Below are positions 55,902 to 63,940 of a stretch of DNA of 64,000 bases, one piece after another. Position 1 is the first letter of the stretch. Each line of letters opens with the position of its first letter. A model generated the notes under the pieces. The model worked only from the letters and a program-made list of their open reading frames with translations. It was not told the origin of the DNA and searched no databases. The DNA comes from CAVSUR01 sp963731285 (GTDB lineage: Bacteria > Actinomycetota > Actinomycetes > Streptosporangiales > Streptosporangiaceae), in the NCBI GenBank assembly GCA_963731285.1, contig CAVSUR010000008.1, forward strand, positions 186,001-250,000, written 5' to 3'. The position numbers were made by a program, and so were the translations under genes.

Positions 55902-56660
55902 ATGCATCCTGTAGCGGTAGTCACCGGGGCCAGCAGCGGGATCGGCGCGGCGACCGCCATGCGGCTGGGCGAGGCCGGGTATCACGTCGTGATCGCGGCC
56001 CGGCGCGCTGACCGGCTGACGGCGCTCGCCGAGCGCATCAGCGGCAGCGGCGGCCATGCCGACACCTGCCAGCTTGACGTCACCGACCGGGCCGGGGTAA
56101 CGGCGCTGGCCGGCTCGCTGGAGCGCTGCGACGTGCTGGTCAGCAACGCCGGCGGGGCCGCGGGCGCCGACTTCGTGGCGGCCGGGTCGGCTGACGACTG
56201 GCGGCAGATGTACGAAGTGAACGTCATCGGCTCGCTGAACGTGGTCCAGGCCCTGCTGCCCAAGCTGATCGCCAGCGGCGCCGGGACCATCGTGGTGATG
56301 TCCTCCACGGCGGGCTTTGTCGCCTATGAAGGCGGTGGCGGTTACGTCGCCGCCAAGCACGCCGAGCATTCCATGGCGGCGACGCTGCGCCTGGAGCTGT
56401 TCGATCAGCCGGTGCGGGTGATCGAGATCGCGCCCGGGATGGTCAAGACCGATGAGTTCGCTGTGAACCGGTATCACGGGGACGCTCAGCAAGCGGCCGC
56501 GGTCTACGCCGGGGTCGCCGAGCCGCTCACCGCCGGCGACATCGCCGACGCCGTCGCCTGGGCCGTGACCCGGCCCCCGCATGTCAACGTGGATCTCATG
56601 GTGCTGCGGCCGCGAGCGCAAGCGGCGCAGCACAAGGTTTTCCGGGAGGACAACAGGTAG
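55902..56660 (+). CDS. Classical short-chain dehydrogenase/reductase
   Basis: This 252-residue SDR has the nucleotide motif VTGASSGIGAATAMRLGEAG, the NAG motif VLVSNAGGAAGADFV and the active site Ser (MSSTAGFVAYEGG) with YVAAKHAEH (Tyr, Lys). ARRADRL after the second strand suggests NADP(H). It resembles the YdfG/serine dehydrogenase group. Convergent with the SIS gene, 8 bp apart. Substrate not assignable. Confidence 0.9.
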   Translation: MHPVAVVTGASSGIGAATAMRLGEAGYHVVIAARRADRLTALAERISGSGGHADTCQLDVTDRAGVTALAGSLERCDVLVSNAGGAAGADFVAAGSADDWRQMYEVNVIGSLNVVQALLPKLIASGAGTIVVMSSTAGFVAYEGGGGYVAAKHAEHSMAATLRLELFDQPVRVIEIAPGMVKTDEFAVNRYHGDAQQAAAVYAGVAEPLTAGDIADAVAWAVTRPPHVNVDLMVLRPRAQAAQHKVFREDNR

Positions 56661-56668
56661 GAGCGGCG

Positions 56669-57715
56669 TCACGTGGTCTGAGTGACCTTGGACAAACCCC
56701 GTGGCGAATCCGGGTTCACGCCCAGGCGCCGGGCCAGCGCCTCGGTCAGCAGCTGGCCGGGCACGATCAGCCCGAGCGGCGCGACCCATTCGGGCAGGTC
56801 AGGACCGGCCAGGGAGTTTGTGCAGGCCGCGGCCAGGTCCGGGCCGCCGCCGATGCAATACGTCCGCGCTCCGGCGCGGGTCACCCGGCGGGCCAGCTCG
56901 ATGGTGCCGGTCAGGGTCGGGCCGGAGTTCGCGGCCAGCACGATGGCCGGGGTCCGGTCGTCCACCACCGCGATCGGGCCGTGCAGCAGGTCCGCGTAGG
57001 ACAGCCCCATGGCATGCAGGTAACAGGCTTCCTTCAGCTTCAGGGCCAGCTCGAGCGCGGCCGCATAAGCCAGTCCCCGGCCGGAGACGATCGCGCCCTT
57101 GACTCCGGCCAGTTCCGTCACGATCGGGTCCAGTTCCAGCGGCCGGCTGACCATGGCCTCGATCTCGTCCGGCACCGCACGCAGCTCGCCGGGGTCCAGC
57201 GGCGCGCCCAGGCCGATGGCGATTACGGCGAGCGCGGCGAGCTGGGTGGTGAAGGTCTTCGTGGCCGGGACGGCACGCTCGGCGCCCGCCATGGTCACCA
57301 GGGCCAGGTCGGCCGTGGCCGCCAGCGGTGACTCGGCGTTGTTGGTGATGGCCAGCGTGCGCGCGCCGCAGTCGCGCGCCCAGTCCAGCGAGGCCACGAT
57401 CTCCTCGGTCTTGCCGGACTGGGACAGCGCCACAGTCAGCACGCCGGATAGGTCAAGCCGGCTGTGGTAGGCGGTCGCGACCGACGGCGCGGCCAGGGTG
57501 GCCAGCCGGCCAGCCGCCGTCTGGATCAGGTAGCTGCCGTACACGGCCGCGTTGTCAGAGGTGCCGCGGGCCACGAACAGCACTTCCCGGGTACCCGCCG
57601 CGACCCGTGCCACCTCGCCGGTGCGCGGTAGCAGCGCGCCGATCGTCGCGCGCAGCGCGGCCGGCTGTTCGGCGATCTCCGTGCGCATGTGCGTCGCGGC
57701 GCCAGGATCAGTCAC
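56669..57715 (-). CDS. SIS-domain sugar isomerase/deaminase (GlmS C-terminal-like)
   Basis: This 348-residue protein has two SIS domains like the isomerase half of GlmS: EVLFVARGTSDNAAVYGSYL, SQSGKTEEIVASLDWARDCG and KEACYLHAMGLSYADLLHGP. It has no glutaminase domain, so it is a glucosamine-6-phosphate deaminase-like or other amino-sugar phosphate enzyme. The neighbour NagA supports use of N-acetylglucosamine, with deacetylation followed by deamination/isomerisation. Confidence 0.87.
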   Translation of the reverse strand: MTDPGAATHMRTEIAEQPAALRATIGALLPRTGEVARVAAGTREVLFVARGTSDNAAVYGSYLIQTAAGRLATLAAPSVATAYHSRLDLSGVLTVALSQSGKTEEIVASLDWARDCGARTLAITNNAESPLAATADLALVTMAGAERAVPATKTFTTQLAALAVIAIGLGAPLDPGELRAVPDEIEAMVSRPLELDPIVTELAGVKGAIVSGRGLAYAAALELALKLKEACYLHAMGLSYADLLHGPIAVVDDRTPAIVLAANSGPTLTGTIELARRVTRAGARTYCIGGGPDLAAACTNSLAGPDLPEWVAPLGLIVPGQLLTEALARRLGVNPDSPRGLSKVTQTT

Positions 57716-57810
57716 GTGCGTTCACCGCAGCCTCCGCCGCGCTGGTTCGGCTCGCGCTTCGGTCCGGCTGTCGTTACGGGTAACCTCGCTGAACGACCGT
57801 CCGCCCGTGG

Positions 57811-58023
57811 TTACTGGCCCTGGCCGGACTGGCCCTGGCCGGACTGCCCCTGGCCGCCCTGGTTCTCGATCACCTGGTCTAGCTTGTTGCCGCCAGACTT
57901 GACCTCGCTGTCGAATTTGCCGCCGGTCTTCTCGTCGACGACCTTCTCGGCGTCCTGAGTGACGTTCTGGACCTGGTCCGGGTGCTCACCGGCCAGATTC
58001 TCGGCGTCGTCAAGCAGACCCAT
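57811..58023 (-). CDS. MT0933-like antitoxin-family small protein
   Basis: This 70-residue hydrophilic protein starts MGLLDDAENLAGEHPDQVQN and continues DAEKVVDEKTGGKFDSEVKS, the pattern of the MT0933/Rv0909-type family. The tail is a GQGQS repeat (three near-identical 15-bp units). No toxin gene is adjacent, so a stress-response role is as likely as an antitoxin role. GAAGGGGGC precedes the ATG. Confidence 0.78.
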   Translation of the reverse strand: MGLLDDAENLAGEHPDQVQNVTQDAEKVVDEKTGGKFDSEVKSGGNKLDQVIENQGGQGQSGQGQSGQGQ

Positions 58024-58243
58024 CGGAATGCCCCCTTCGGTAGCAGCGGTAGAGGTATCGGATGCTTTCGCGGTTATCTCACGCCTGACGGCGAGTTTCT
58101 ATCTCCCAGCTTAACGACGAGTGCCCCGAACGCCCGCAACGCTAACGCGCCAGGCGGGCGAGCGGAAGGGCCGCTTGTGTCCACGGGACAACCTGCCGTC
58201 CAGGCCGCGGCGACGTGTCAGAGACCAGACGCGTCAGCAACCA

Positions 58244-59434
58244 TCAGGCCCGGTAGACGCACTCGCCGCCGATCCAGGTGCCCCTGGCCGTCAGGTCGTC
58301 GTCCAGCCAGGACAGGTCCGCCGCCGCGCCCGGCGCGAGCCGGCCCAGGTCGGGACGGCCGATCAGGTCGGCGGGCACCACCGTCGCCGCCGCCACGGCC
58401 GCCGCCAGCCCGACGCCGGCCCCGATCATGTTCGCCACCCCCGCGTCCATGCGCAGCGCCGACCCGGCCAGCGTTCCGTCGGCCCGGACGGGCGGCTGTC
58501 CCGGACCGGGCGGCAGCTCGATCAGCTCGCCGCCGAGCAGGTACTGGCCAGGCGGCATGCCCGCGCTCGCGGCGGCGTCGGTGACGATGCAGATACGCCC
58601 CGGCGCGGCCGCGAACGCGATCCGGCACGCCTGCGCGCCGACGTGATGCAGGTCGGCGATCAGGCCGCTGGTGAGCCGCGGGTCGGTCAGCGCCATGCCG
58701 ACGACTCCCGGCTCACGGTGATGCAGCGGGCGCTGGGCGTCGAACAGGTGCGTGACCATGCGGGCGCCGCAGTCGGCGGCCTGCGCCACCTGCGCCCCGG
58801 TGGCGTCGGAATGCCCGATGCTGACCAGTACGCCTGCCTCGGCCAGCTGCCGGATGGCGGTCATGGCGCCGGGTCGCTCGGGTGCTAGCGTCACGATCCG
58901 CAACAGCCCCGCCCCGGCGGCGGTCAGCTCGGCGATCGCGGCCGGATCGGGGTCGGTGATCCAGTCCGGGTTGTGCGCGCCGCGCCGCGCCGGCGCGATG
59001 AACGGGCCCTCGACATGGACGCCGAGCACCCGCGCCCCGGCCAGGCCGGGGACAAGGCCTTTCGCCGAGCGCAGCGCGGCGGCCAGTTCCGGCAGCGGCG
59101 CGGTGATGAACGTGGGCATGAAGGACGTCGTGCCCGTCCGGGGCAGCTGGCGGCACACTGCCGCCCAGCCGGCTGCCCCCGCGCGGCCGAGCTCCACCCC
59201 GAAGTAGCCGTTGACCTGCAAGTCGATCAGCCCGGGCAGCAGCATCCCCCGGCGCAGGGCAATGTCGGCCCGGCCCGGCGGCGGTCCCTGGCCGACGGCA
59301 GTGATGCGGCCGCCGGAGCACGCCACGTATCCCGGCTCGAGGACCTGTTCCCGGCCCGCGGCCGGGATGACGCGGGGGGCGCTGATGACCGTGCTGTGGC
59401 CCGGCTGGCTCACTGGTCCGCCCGGCCGGCTCAT
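58244..59434 (-). CDS. nagA: N-acetylglucosamine-6-phosphate deacetylase
   Basis: This 396-residue amidohydrolase removes acetate from GlcNAc-6-P. Metal and catalytic residues are visible: LGVHVEGPFIAPARRGAHNP (Glu), LVSIGHSDATGAQV (His), MVTHLFDAQRPLHHREPG (His) and CIVTDAAASAGMPPGQYLLG (catalytic Asp). LPGLIDLQVNGYFGVE marks the N-terminal barrel entry. It pairs with the SIS-domain gene across the small antitoxin-like gene. Confidence 0.92.
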   Translation of the reverse strand: MSRPGGPVSQPGHSTVISAPRVIPAAGREQVLEPGYVACSGGRITAVGQGPPPGRADIALRRGMLLPGLIDLQVNGYFGVELGRAGAAGWAAVCRQLPRTGTTSFMPTFITAPLPELAAALRSAKGLVPGLAGARVLGVHVEGPFIAPARRGAHNPDWITDPDPAAIAELTAAGAGLLRIVTLAPERPGAMTAIRQLAEAGVLVSIGHSDATGAQVAQAADCGARMVTHLFDAQRPLHHREPGVVGMALTDPRLTSGLIADLHHVGAQACRIAFAAAPGRICIVTDAAASAGMPPGQYLLGGELIELPPGPGQPPVRADGTLAGSALRMDAGVANMIGAGVGLAAAVAAATVVPADLIGRPDLGRLAPGAAADLSWLDDDLTARGTWIGGECVYRA

Positions 59435-59440
59435 GCGGTG

Positions 59441-60379
59441 CTACCGGACCGGCACCGCGGTGCTGTGCGCGGCCAGGAAGTCGTGCATCTCCCTGGCCAC
59501 CAGGTCCGGGCGCTCCATCATCGCGACGTGCCCGACCTGCGGCAGCACGACCACTCGCACGTCGCGGAATACCCGCGCGGCCCGGCTGGACATGATCGGG
59601 TTGACCAGCCGGTCGTGACTGCCGTGAATGACCAGAGTGGGCGCGCTCACCCTGGCGGCGTCGCGCCACAGCGACCCGGGGCCGAATTTCGCGTACTCGG
59701 TGACCAGGCTGCGGGCCGACCGGACCAGCGCGTCGGCGGCGTAGTCCAGCGAATCGCGCCGGATGACCTCGTCAATCTCCGCGGCCCGGCGAGCGGGATG
59801 CATCAGGCCCGGATCGCGGTACACGTCCTTGATGCTCCGGTCGCTGCGCAGCTCGGGTGACATCCGCAGGACTCTTCGCATCAGCCAGCTGCCGAGCCAG
59901 GGCGTGGTCACCAGGCTCAGCCGGACCGGGAGCAGGCGCGGGCGCAGGTCCGGCAGCGCGGGCGAGACCAGCGTCAGGGTCGCGACCAGGTCGGGCCGAC
60001 GGCTGGCCACCCGGGTGCAGACGGCGCCGCCGAGCGAGTTGCCGACCAGGTGCACCGGCCAGTTGCCGCGCTTGGTGACGAGCGCGATGACGGCGTCGGC
60101 GTGCGCACTGACCGAGTAGCTGCCGCCGGCCGGGACCGGTGAGTACCCGAACCCGGGCAGGTCAATGGCCTCGCACTGGAACTCGGGGGCCGCCGAGCTC
60201 GGGCTGGCCGGCCGCCTGATCAGGTTCATCAGGTCGGTCCAGTTGAGCGACGAGCCACCGAGGCCGTGCACGAACAGGGCAGGTTCAGCACCGGGGACGG
60301 CCGGCGTGCTGCGGGCGAAAACCTGAACGCTCTCGCAATCGACCAGCTCACCGGGCCAGGGCGGGATCGGATCGGTCAT
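59441..60379 (-). CDS. Alpha/beta hydrolase
   Basis: This 312-residue protein has the oxyanion segment FVHGLGGSSLNWTDLMNLI, nucleophile elbow LVGNSLGGAVCTRVAS (Ser), acid region LVIHGSHDRLVNPIM (Asp) and the final His in LPQVGHVAMMERPDLVAREM. It ends 6 bp before nagA begins on the same strand, so co-transcription is possible, but no sugar role is evident. Substrate unknown. Confidence 0.88.
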   Translation of the reverse strand: MTDPIPPWPGELVDCESVQVFARSTPAVPGAEPALFVHGLGGSSLNWTDLMNLIRRPASPSSAAPEFQCEAIDLPGFGYSPVPAGGSYSVSAHADAVIALVTKRGNWPVHLVGNSLGGAVCTRVASRRPDLVATLTLVSPALPDLRPRLLPVRLSLVTTPWLGSWLMRRVLRMSPELRSDRSIKDVYRDPGLMHPARRAAEIDEVIRRDSLDYAADALVRSARSLVTEYAKFGPGSLWRDAARVSAPTLVIHGSHDRLVNPIMSSRAARVFRDVRVVVLPQVGHVAMMERPDLVAREMHDFLAAHSTAVPVR

Positions 60380-60426
60380 GGCTTTAGGTTACTCGTCGGT
60401 ACGGCCGAGCCCGGGGCAGGCTCCGG

Positions 60427-61374
60427 TCAGCTCGCGCGGCGCTTGGTCCGGCGCTTGGCCGGGCCAGGCTCCGACGCGGCCGGCTTTGCGGATTTCGCGG
60501 CGCCGCCGGCGGCCTTCCGTGTCCCGGCCTTGGCCGCGCCGCCCTTCCCGTCCGTGCTCCGCTTCGCGCCGCCGGATTTGCCGCGGCTGGCCGCGCCCTG
60601 GCCGCCCACCGCCGCGGCCAGACTGGCCTGCAGCGCGTCGGCGAGACTGCTGGGCTCGGCGTCGGACTCCCCGGCTTCTTCGGGCTGGACCACGTCGCGG
60701 CCGTCCGCTTTCGCATGCACGAGCTCGGCCAGCGCCTCCCGGTAGCCATCCCGGTAATCACCGGGCTCGAAGTCCACGGTCATCGAGTCGATCAGGGAGG
60801 ATGCCATGGTCAGTTCCTGCGAACGGACCTCGATGTCGTCGTCCAGGAAGGGGAACTCCGCGGCCCTTATCTCGTCGGGCCACAGCAGCGTCTCGAGCAC
60901 CAGCACCCCGTCCCGGGTGCGCAGCGTGGCCAGCGACTCGCGCTGCCGCAGCGCCACCTGGGCGATCGCCAGCTTGCCCGACTGCTCGAGCGCGTCGCGC
61001 AGCAGCATGTACGCCCGGGTTCCCGTCGCCTCCGGCTCCACGTAGTAGCTGCGGTTGTACAAGATCGGGTCCAGCTGCTCGGCCGGGGTGAAGTGCAGTA
61101 CCTCGATGTTGCGCGTCGTCGGCAGCGGCAGGTCCGCCATGTCCTCGTCGGTCAGGATCACCATCTCGCCACTGGGCAGCTCGTACCCCTTAGCGACGCC
61201 CTCATAGGCGACTTCCTCCCCGCAGACCGAGCACACCCGGCGGAACCTGATCCGCCCGCCGTCGACCCGGTGGACCTGCCGGAACGTGATGTCCTTCTGC
61301 TCGGTCGCGGCGTAGAGTCTCACCGGGATCATGACCAGGCCGAAGGAGATCGCCCCCTTCCACATGCTGCGCAT
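60427..61374 (-). CDS. ku: Ku protein for non-homologous end joining
   Basis: The 315-residue Ku homodimer binds DNA ends. MRSMWKGAISFGLVMIPVRL and the Ku core (DITFRQVHRVDGGRIRFRRV; CSVCGEEVAYEGVAKGYEL) are typical. The C-terminus is a long Lys/Arg/Ala tail (about residues 250-315) that, in actinobacteria, helps DNA binding. LigD is not adjacent. The ATG follows AGGAGG. Confidence 0.95.
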   Translation of the reverse strand: MRSMWKGAISFGLVMIPVRLYAATEQKDITFRQVHRVDGGRIRFRRVCSVCGEEVAYEGVAKGYELPSGEMVILTDEDMADLPLPTTRNIEVLHFTPAEQLDPILYNRSYYVEPEATGTRAYMLLRDALEQSGKLAIAQVALRQRESLATLRTRDGVLVLETLLWPDEIRAAEFPFLDDDIEVRSQELTMASSLIDSMTVDFEPGDYRDGYREALAELVHAKADGRDVVQPEEAGESDAEPSSLADALQASLAAAVGGQGAASRGKSGGAKRSTDGKGGAAKAGTRKAAGGAAKSAKPAASEPGPAKRRTKRRAS

Positions 61375-61481
61375 AATTCCTCCTTACCCCGCCGGATCGG
61401 GTACACATGCATGCAGCGTGATCCGGTTCACAGGGTCCGTAGTCACACCCCCAGGGAGCACGCGGTCAAAGGGGATCGAGA

Positions 61482-61661
61482 TTGAGCGACATGAGCCTGG
61501 AAAAGCCGGTACCCGACGTCGTCGAACAGAGCCAGGATGCCATCTCCGGCGAGCAGGAGCCTGAGCCCGGCATGGCGGGAGAGATGCCGCTCGAGGCAGA
61601 CGAGGCTGACGCGGCCGAGCAGTCGCGCGACGTCAGCCCGGACGAGGACGACTACCGCTGA
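61482..61661 (+). CDS. Small acidic protein, hypothetical
   Basis: Starting at TTG 61482 the product is 59 residues: LSDMSLEKPVPDVVEQSQDA and further to EADAAEQSRDVSPDEDDYR. AAAGGGG lies 7 nt before the TTG; an ATG at 61491 is also in frame. The text VEQSQD and AEQSRDV is a weak internal repeat. It is strongly acidic and probably disordered. Similar proteins occur in other actinobacteria without assigned function. Confidence 0.7.
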   Translation: MSDMSLEKPVPDVVEQSQDAISGEQEPEPGMAGEMPLEADEADAAEQSRDVSPDEDDYR

Positions 61662-61746
61662 GCCGACGACGGCTCAGGCCGCTGATTCCGAAGGCGCAGG
61701 CTGCCGGTTTCCGTAGCGGCACGCTGCGGACCGCGAAGGCCGGCGT

Positions 61747-61764
61747 CCGGGCCCTTCTGCCCGG
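61747..61764. terminator. Inverted repeat after the small acidic gene
   Basis: CCGGGC-CCTTCT-GCCCGG forms a 6-bp stem with a 6-nt loop, 85 nt beyond the stop. It could end transcription before the TetR gene; no T run follows. Confidence 0.35.
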
Positions 61765-61872
61765 CGCGGCCGGGTCAGGCGCTCATTCTGGCGGCCTTCG
61801 ATCACCGGGTCGGTAGGATTACCGGCAGGCAGCACCAGGATTCAGCACGCACACGGCATTTCGGAGCTCGTA

Positions 61873-62493
61873 TTGACCGCATCGCCGCAGGCCCGGCCAA
61901 CCAGCACCCGGCTGCCGAGACCAGCCAGGCGGCGCCAGCTGCTCGGAGCGGCCCGCGACGTCTTCGTCGCGCAGGGGTATCACCAGGCCGCGATGGATGA
62001 GATCGCGGACCGGGCCGGTGTCAGCAAGCCCGTGCTCTACCAGCACTTTCCCGGCAAGCTCGAGCTGTATCTGGCGTTGCTGGACGAGAGCGTCGCCGAC
62101 CTGGTCCAGATCGTGCGCGAGGCGCTCGCCTCGACGACGGACAACAAGCAGCGGGTGCCCGCGACATTCCGGGCCTTCTTCGATTACATGGGCGGCGACG
62201 GCGAGGCGTTCCGCCTGGTCTTCGAGTCCGACCTGAGCAACGAGCCGGCCGTCCGGCAGCGGCTCGACTCGGCCATGGACCAGTGCGCCGACATGGTGCG
62301 TCAGTTCGTCAGGGAAGACGCCGGCGTCAAGGACGGCGAGGCTCGCCTGCTCGGCATGGCGCTGGTGGGCATGGCGCAGGTCAGCGCCCGCTACTGGCTC
62401 AGCACCGACAAGGTCATGCCGAAGGACGAGGCCGAGCAGCTGATCGCCAGGCTGGCCTGGCGCGGGATCAGCGGCTGGCCGATCAGCGCCTGA
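61873..62493 (+). CDS. TetR-family transcriptional regulator
   Basis: This 206-residue protein has a helix-turn-helix at RRQLLGAARDVFVAQGYHQA and MDEIADRAGVSKPVLYQHFP. The ligand domain (EAFRLVFESDLSNEPAVRQR) has no recognised effector. It starts at TTG 61873. It is followed 35 bp later by the DUF3107 gene in the same orientation, a conserved actinobacterial pair, so the two are probably an operon. It is unlikely to be the regulator of the distant catabolic island. Confidence 0.9.
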   Translation: MTASPQARPTSTRLPRPARRRQLLGAARDVFVAQGYHQAAMDEIADRAGVSKPVLYQHFPGKLELYLALLDESVADLVQIVREALASTTDNKQRVPATFRAFFDYMGGDGEAFRLVFESDLSNEPAVRQRLDSAMDQCADMVRQFVREDAGVKDGEARLLGMALVGMAQVSARYWLSTDKVMPKDEAEQLIARLAWRGISGWPISA

Positions 62494-62528
62494 GCGGCCG
62501 GAACCCAGAAACGGCGGACAGGAGCAGC

Positions 62529-62753
62529 GTGGAAGTCAAGATCGGGATACAGTCCGTGGCCCGCGAGCTCGTGCTGGAGACCAGCACGTCCTTCGATGAG
62601 CTGGAGCAAGCCGTCAGGACCGCCATCGCGGACGGCTCGGTCCTGATCCTGACCGATGAGAAGGGCGCCCGGGTGCTCGTGCCTGCCGACAAGCTCGCCT
62701 ATATCGAGACTGCGGCGACGGGATCGCGCCGGATCGGCTTCGGCGCCGGCTGA
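62529..62753 (+). CDS. DUF3107 protein
   Basis: This 74-residue protein (GTG start, GGACAGGAGC upstream) reads VEVKIGIQSVARELVLETST to VLVPADKLAYIETAATGSRR, matching DUF3107, a small actinobacterial ATP-binding-annotated family of unknown role. Its 3' end overlaps the C-terminal codons of the ferritin-like gene on the other strand by about 140 bp. Confidence 0.88.
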   Translation: MEVKIGIQSVARELVLETSTSFDELEQAVRTAIADGSVLILTDEKGARVLVPADKLAYIETAATGSRRIGFGAG

Positions 62754-63495
62754 GAGCCCCCGAGTCTGGCTGCGCCGCGGCTGCCAGGCTGCCGTCGAGA
62801 CCGAGCGCCGCCATCCGCTGGGCGTGCGCATCGGTGAGCCGGGCGAACATCCGCCCGACCTCGCCGAGCTGGGTGGTAGCGTCCCCGGCGAGCAGCCTGG
62901 CCAGGGGGGGCCGGTCCGCCGCCACCCGCAGAGCCTGGCCGAGTGCCTCGCCGACCAGCCGGCGGCCCCACAGGGCGAGGCGGCCCTCGAGCTTCGGGTC
63001 ACTGCCGGTGGCCTCCCGGACCCGGGCCACGGCGAATTCAGCGTGGCCGGTATCAGCCAGTACCTCCTCGACCAGCGACCGGGTCGCCGGATCCAGCCGC
63101 TCGGCTACCACCCGGTAGAAATCCGCCGCGATCCCGTCGCCGACATAGGCCTTGACCAGGCTCTCGAGCCAGTCAGCCGGAGCGGTCCTGGCATGGTAGT
63201 CGTCGATGGCGCCGACGAACGGCGCCATGGCCTGGTCCGGATCGGCGGCCAGCTGCCCCAGCCGCCCCCGCAGCAGCCGGAAGTGACCGAACTCGGCCAC
63301 CGCCATTTCTGCCAGAGCCATCTTGTCTGTCAGCGCGACGGCGAGCGCCGCATCATCAGACAGCCGGAAGAAGCCGGTCAGCGACCCGTAGGCGAGCAGC
63401 CCGAGCAGGTCGAGCACCCCCTCGGGTCCGGGGGCCACGGCAGCGCCCGCGGCGGCGGGCTCCGGCGCGGCACCGCCGGCGGCGTCCTGCGTCAT
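62614..63495 (-). CDS. Ferritin-like fold protein with extended C-terminus
   Basis: This 293-residue protein has a ferritin-like helical bundle: ALAVALTDKMALAEMAVAEF GHF, with Glu in the first helices and a DTGHAEFAVARVREATGSDP helix carrying a likely second His/Glu set. It resembles actinobacterial ferritin-like/MiaE-like proteins. Homologous sequence ends near QRMAALGLDGSLAA. The remaining about 60 residues (RRRSRSGAIPSPQ onward) are low-complexity and run antisense through the DUF3107 gene, so a lost stop or an indel is possible. ATG 63495 taken. Confidence 0.78.
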   Translation of the reverse strand: MTQDAAGGAAPEPAAAGAAVAPGPEGVLDLLGLLAYGSLTGFFRLSDDAALAVALTDKMALAEMAVAEFGHFRLLRGRLGQLAADPDQAMAPFVGAIDDYHARTAPADWLESLVKAYVGDGIAADFYRVVAERLDPATRSLVEEVLADTGHAEFAVARVREATGSDPKLEGRLALWGRRLVGEALGQALRVAADRPPLARLLAGDATTQLGEVGRMFARLTDAHAQRMAALGLDGSLAAAAQPDSGALSRRRSRSGAIPSPQSRYRRACRQARAPGRPSHRSGSGPSRPRWRS

Positions 63496-63588
63496 CACGG
63501 GGGCAGCGTAACAACCGCCTGCCCGCTTCTCGTCCGGGCCCACCCAGGCGGGGCCTGGCTGGGCCCGGATCGATTGCCAGAAAGCGAT

Positions 63589-63597
63589 TGCTAGAAT
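63589..63597 (+). promoter_or_regulatory. Extended -10 promoter for the rightward leader
   Basis: TGCTAGAAT (TG at 63589, TAGAAT 63592-63597) is an extended -10 element in the divergent space between the ferritin-like gene and the rightward sequence. No good -35 is needed with this element type. It would start a long untranslated leader. Confidence 0.55.
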
Positions 63598-63940
63598 AAG
63601 TGCGGTCCGAGTAAGGAATGCAGCGAACCATCAGCGTTGTTTGGCTGTAGTAGTAAACCCAGACGCGATGATCGCGCCTGTGACCTGGCGCAGCGAGCTG
63701 GTGTGTACCTGATTGCCTCCGGATCGGCCGTAGATGCGGTCGGCCCGTATGCCGTGTTGATCATGCTCCGCGCGGCTAAGCCAAGCAGGTGACCCGGTGC
63801 AGGCCGGCCGGTGCACACTGGTGCACGCCGCCCGGCGCTTTCGCGCTAGCTGCCGAAGTGCCGTGGTGCCCGAACGGCCCCGCGGCGCATGAGCGAGCGG
63901 GCGCCGACCGGTCGCAGGCCCACGATGGAGGCGGAAAGCC
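63598..63940 (+). other. Long non-coding leader-like region
   Basis: About 340 bp between the extended -10 promoter and the next possible start contain no supported gene. The first part is less GC-rich than its neighbours (TTGTTTGGCTGTAGTAGTAA). The second part is GC-rich with self-complementary stretches such as GGTGCAC/GTGCACC (GGTGCACACTGGTGCACGCC) and GGCGCTTTCGCGC. It could be a structured 5' leader of the following gene; I cannot assign it to a known RNA family. Confidence 0.4.

Noticed and set aside
61873..62493. Second TetR protein as the regulator of the catabolic island
   Set aside because: It is 30-48 kb away, in a conserved pair with DUF3107, and no copy of the palindrome was seen near it.
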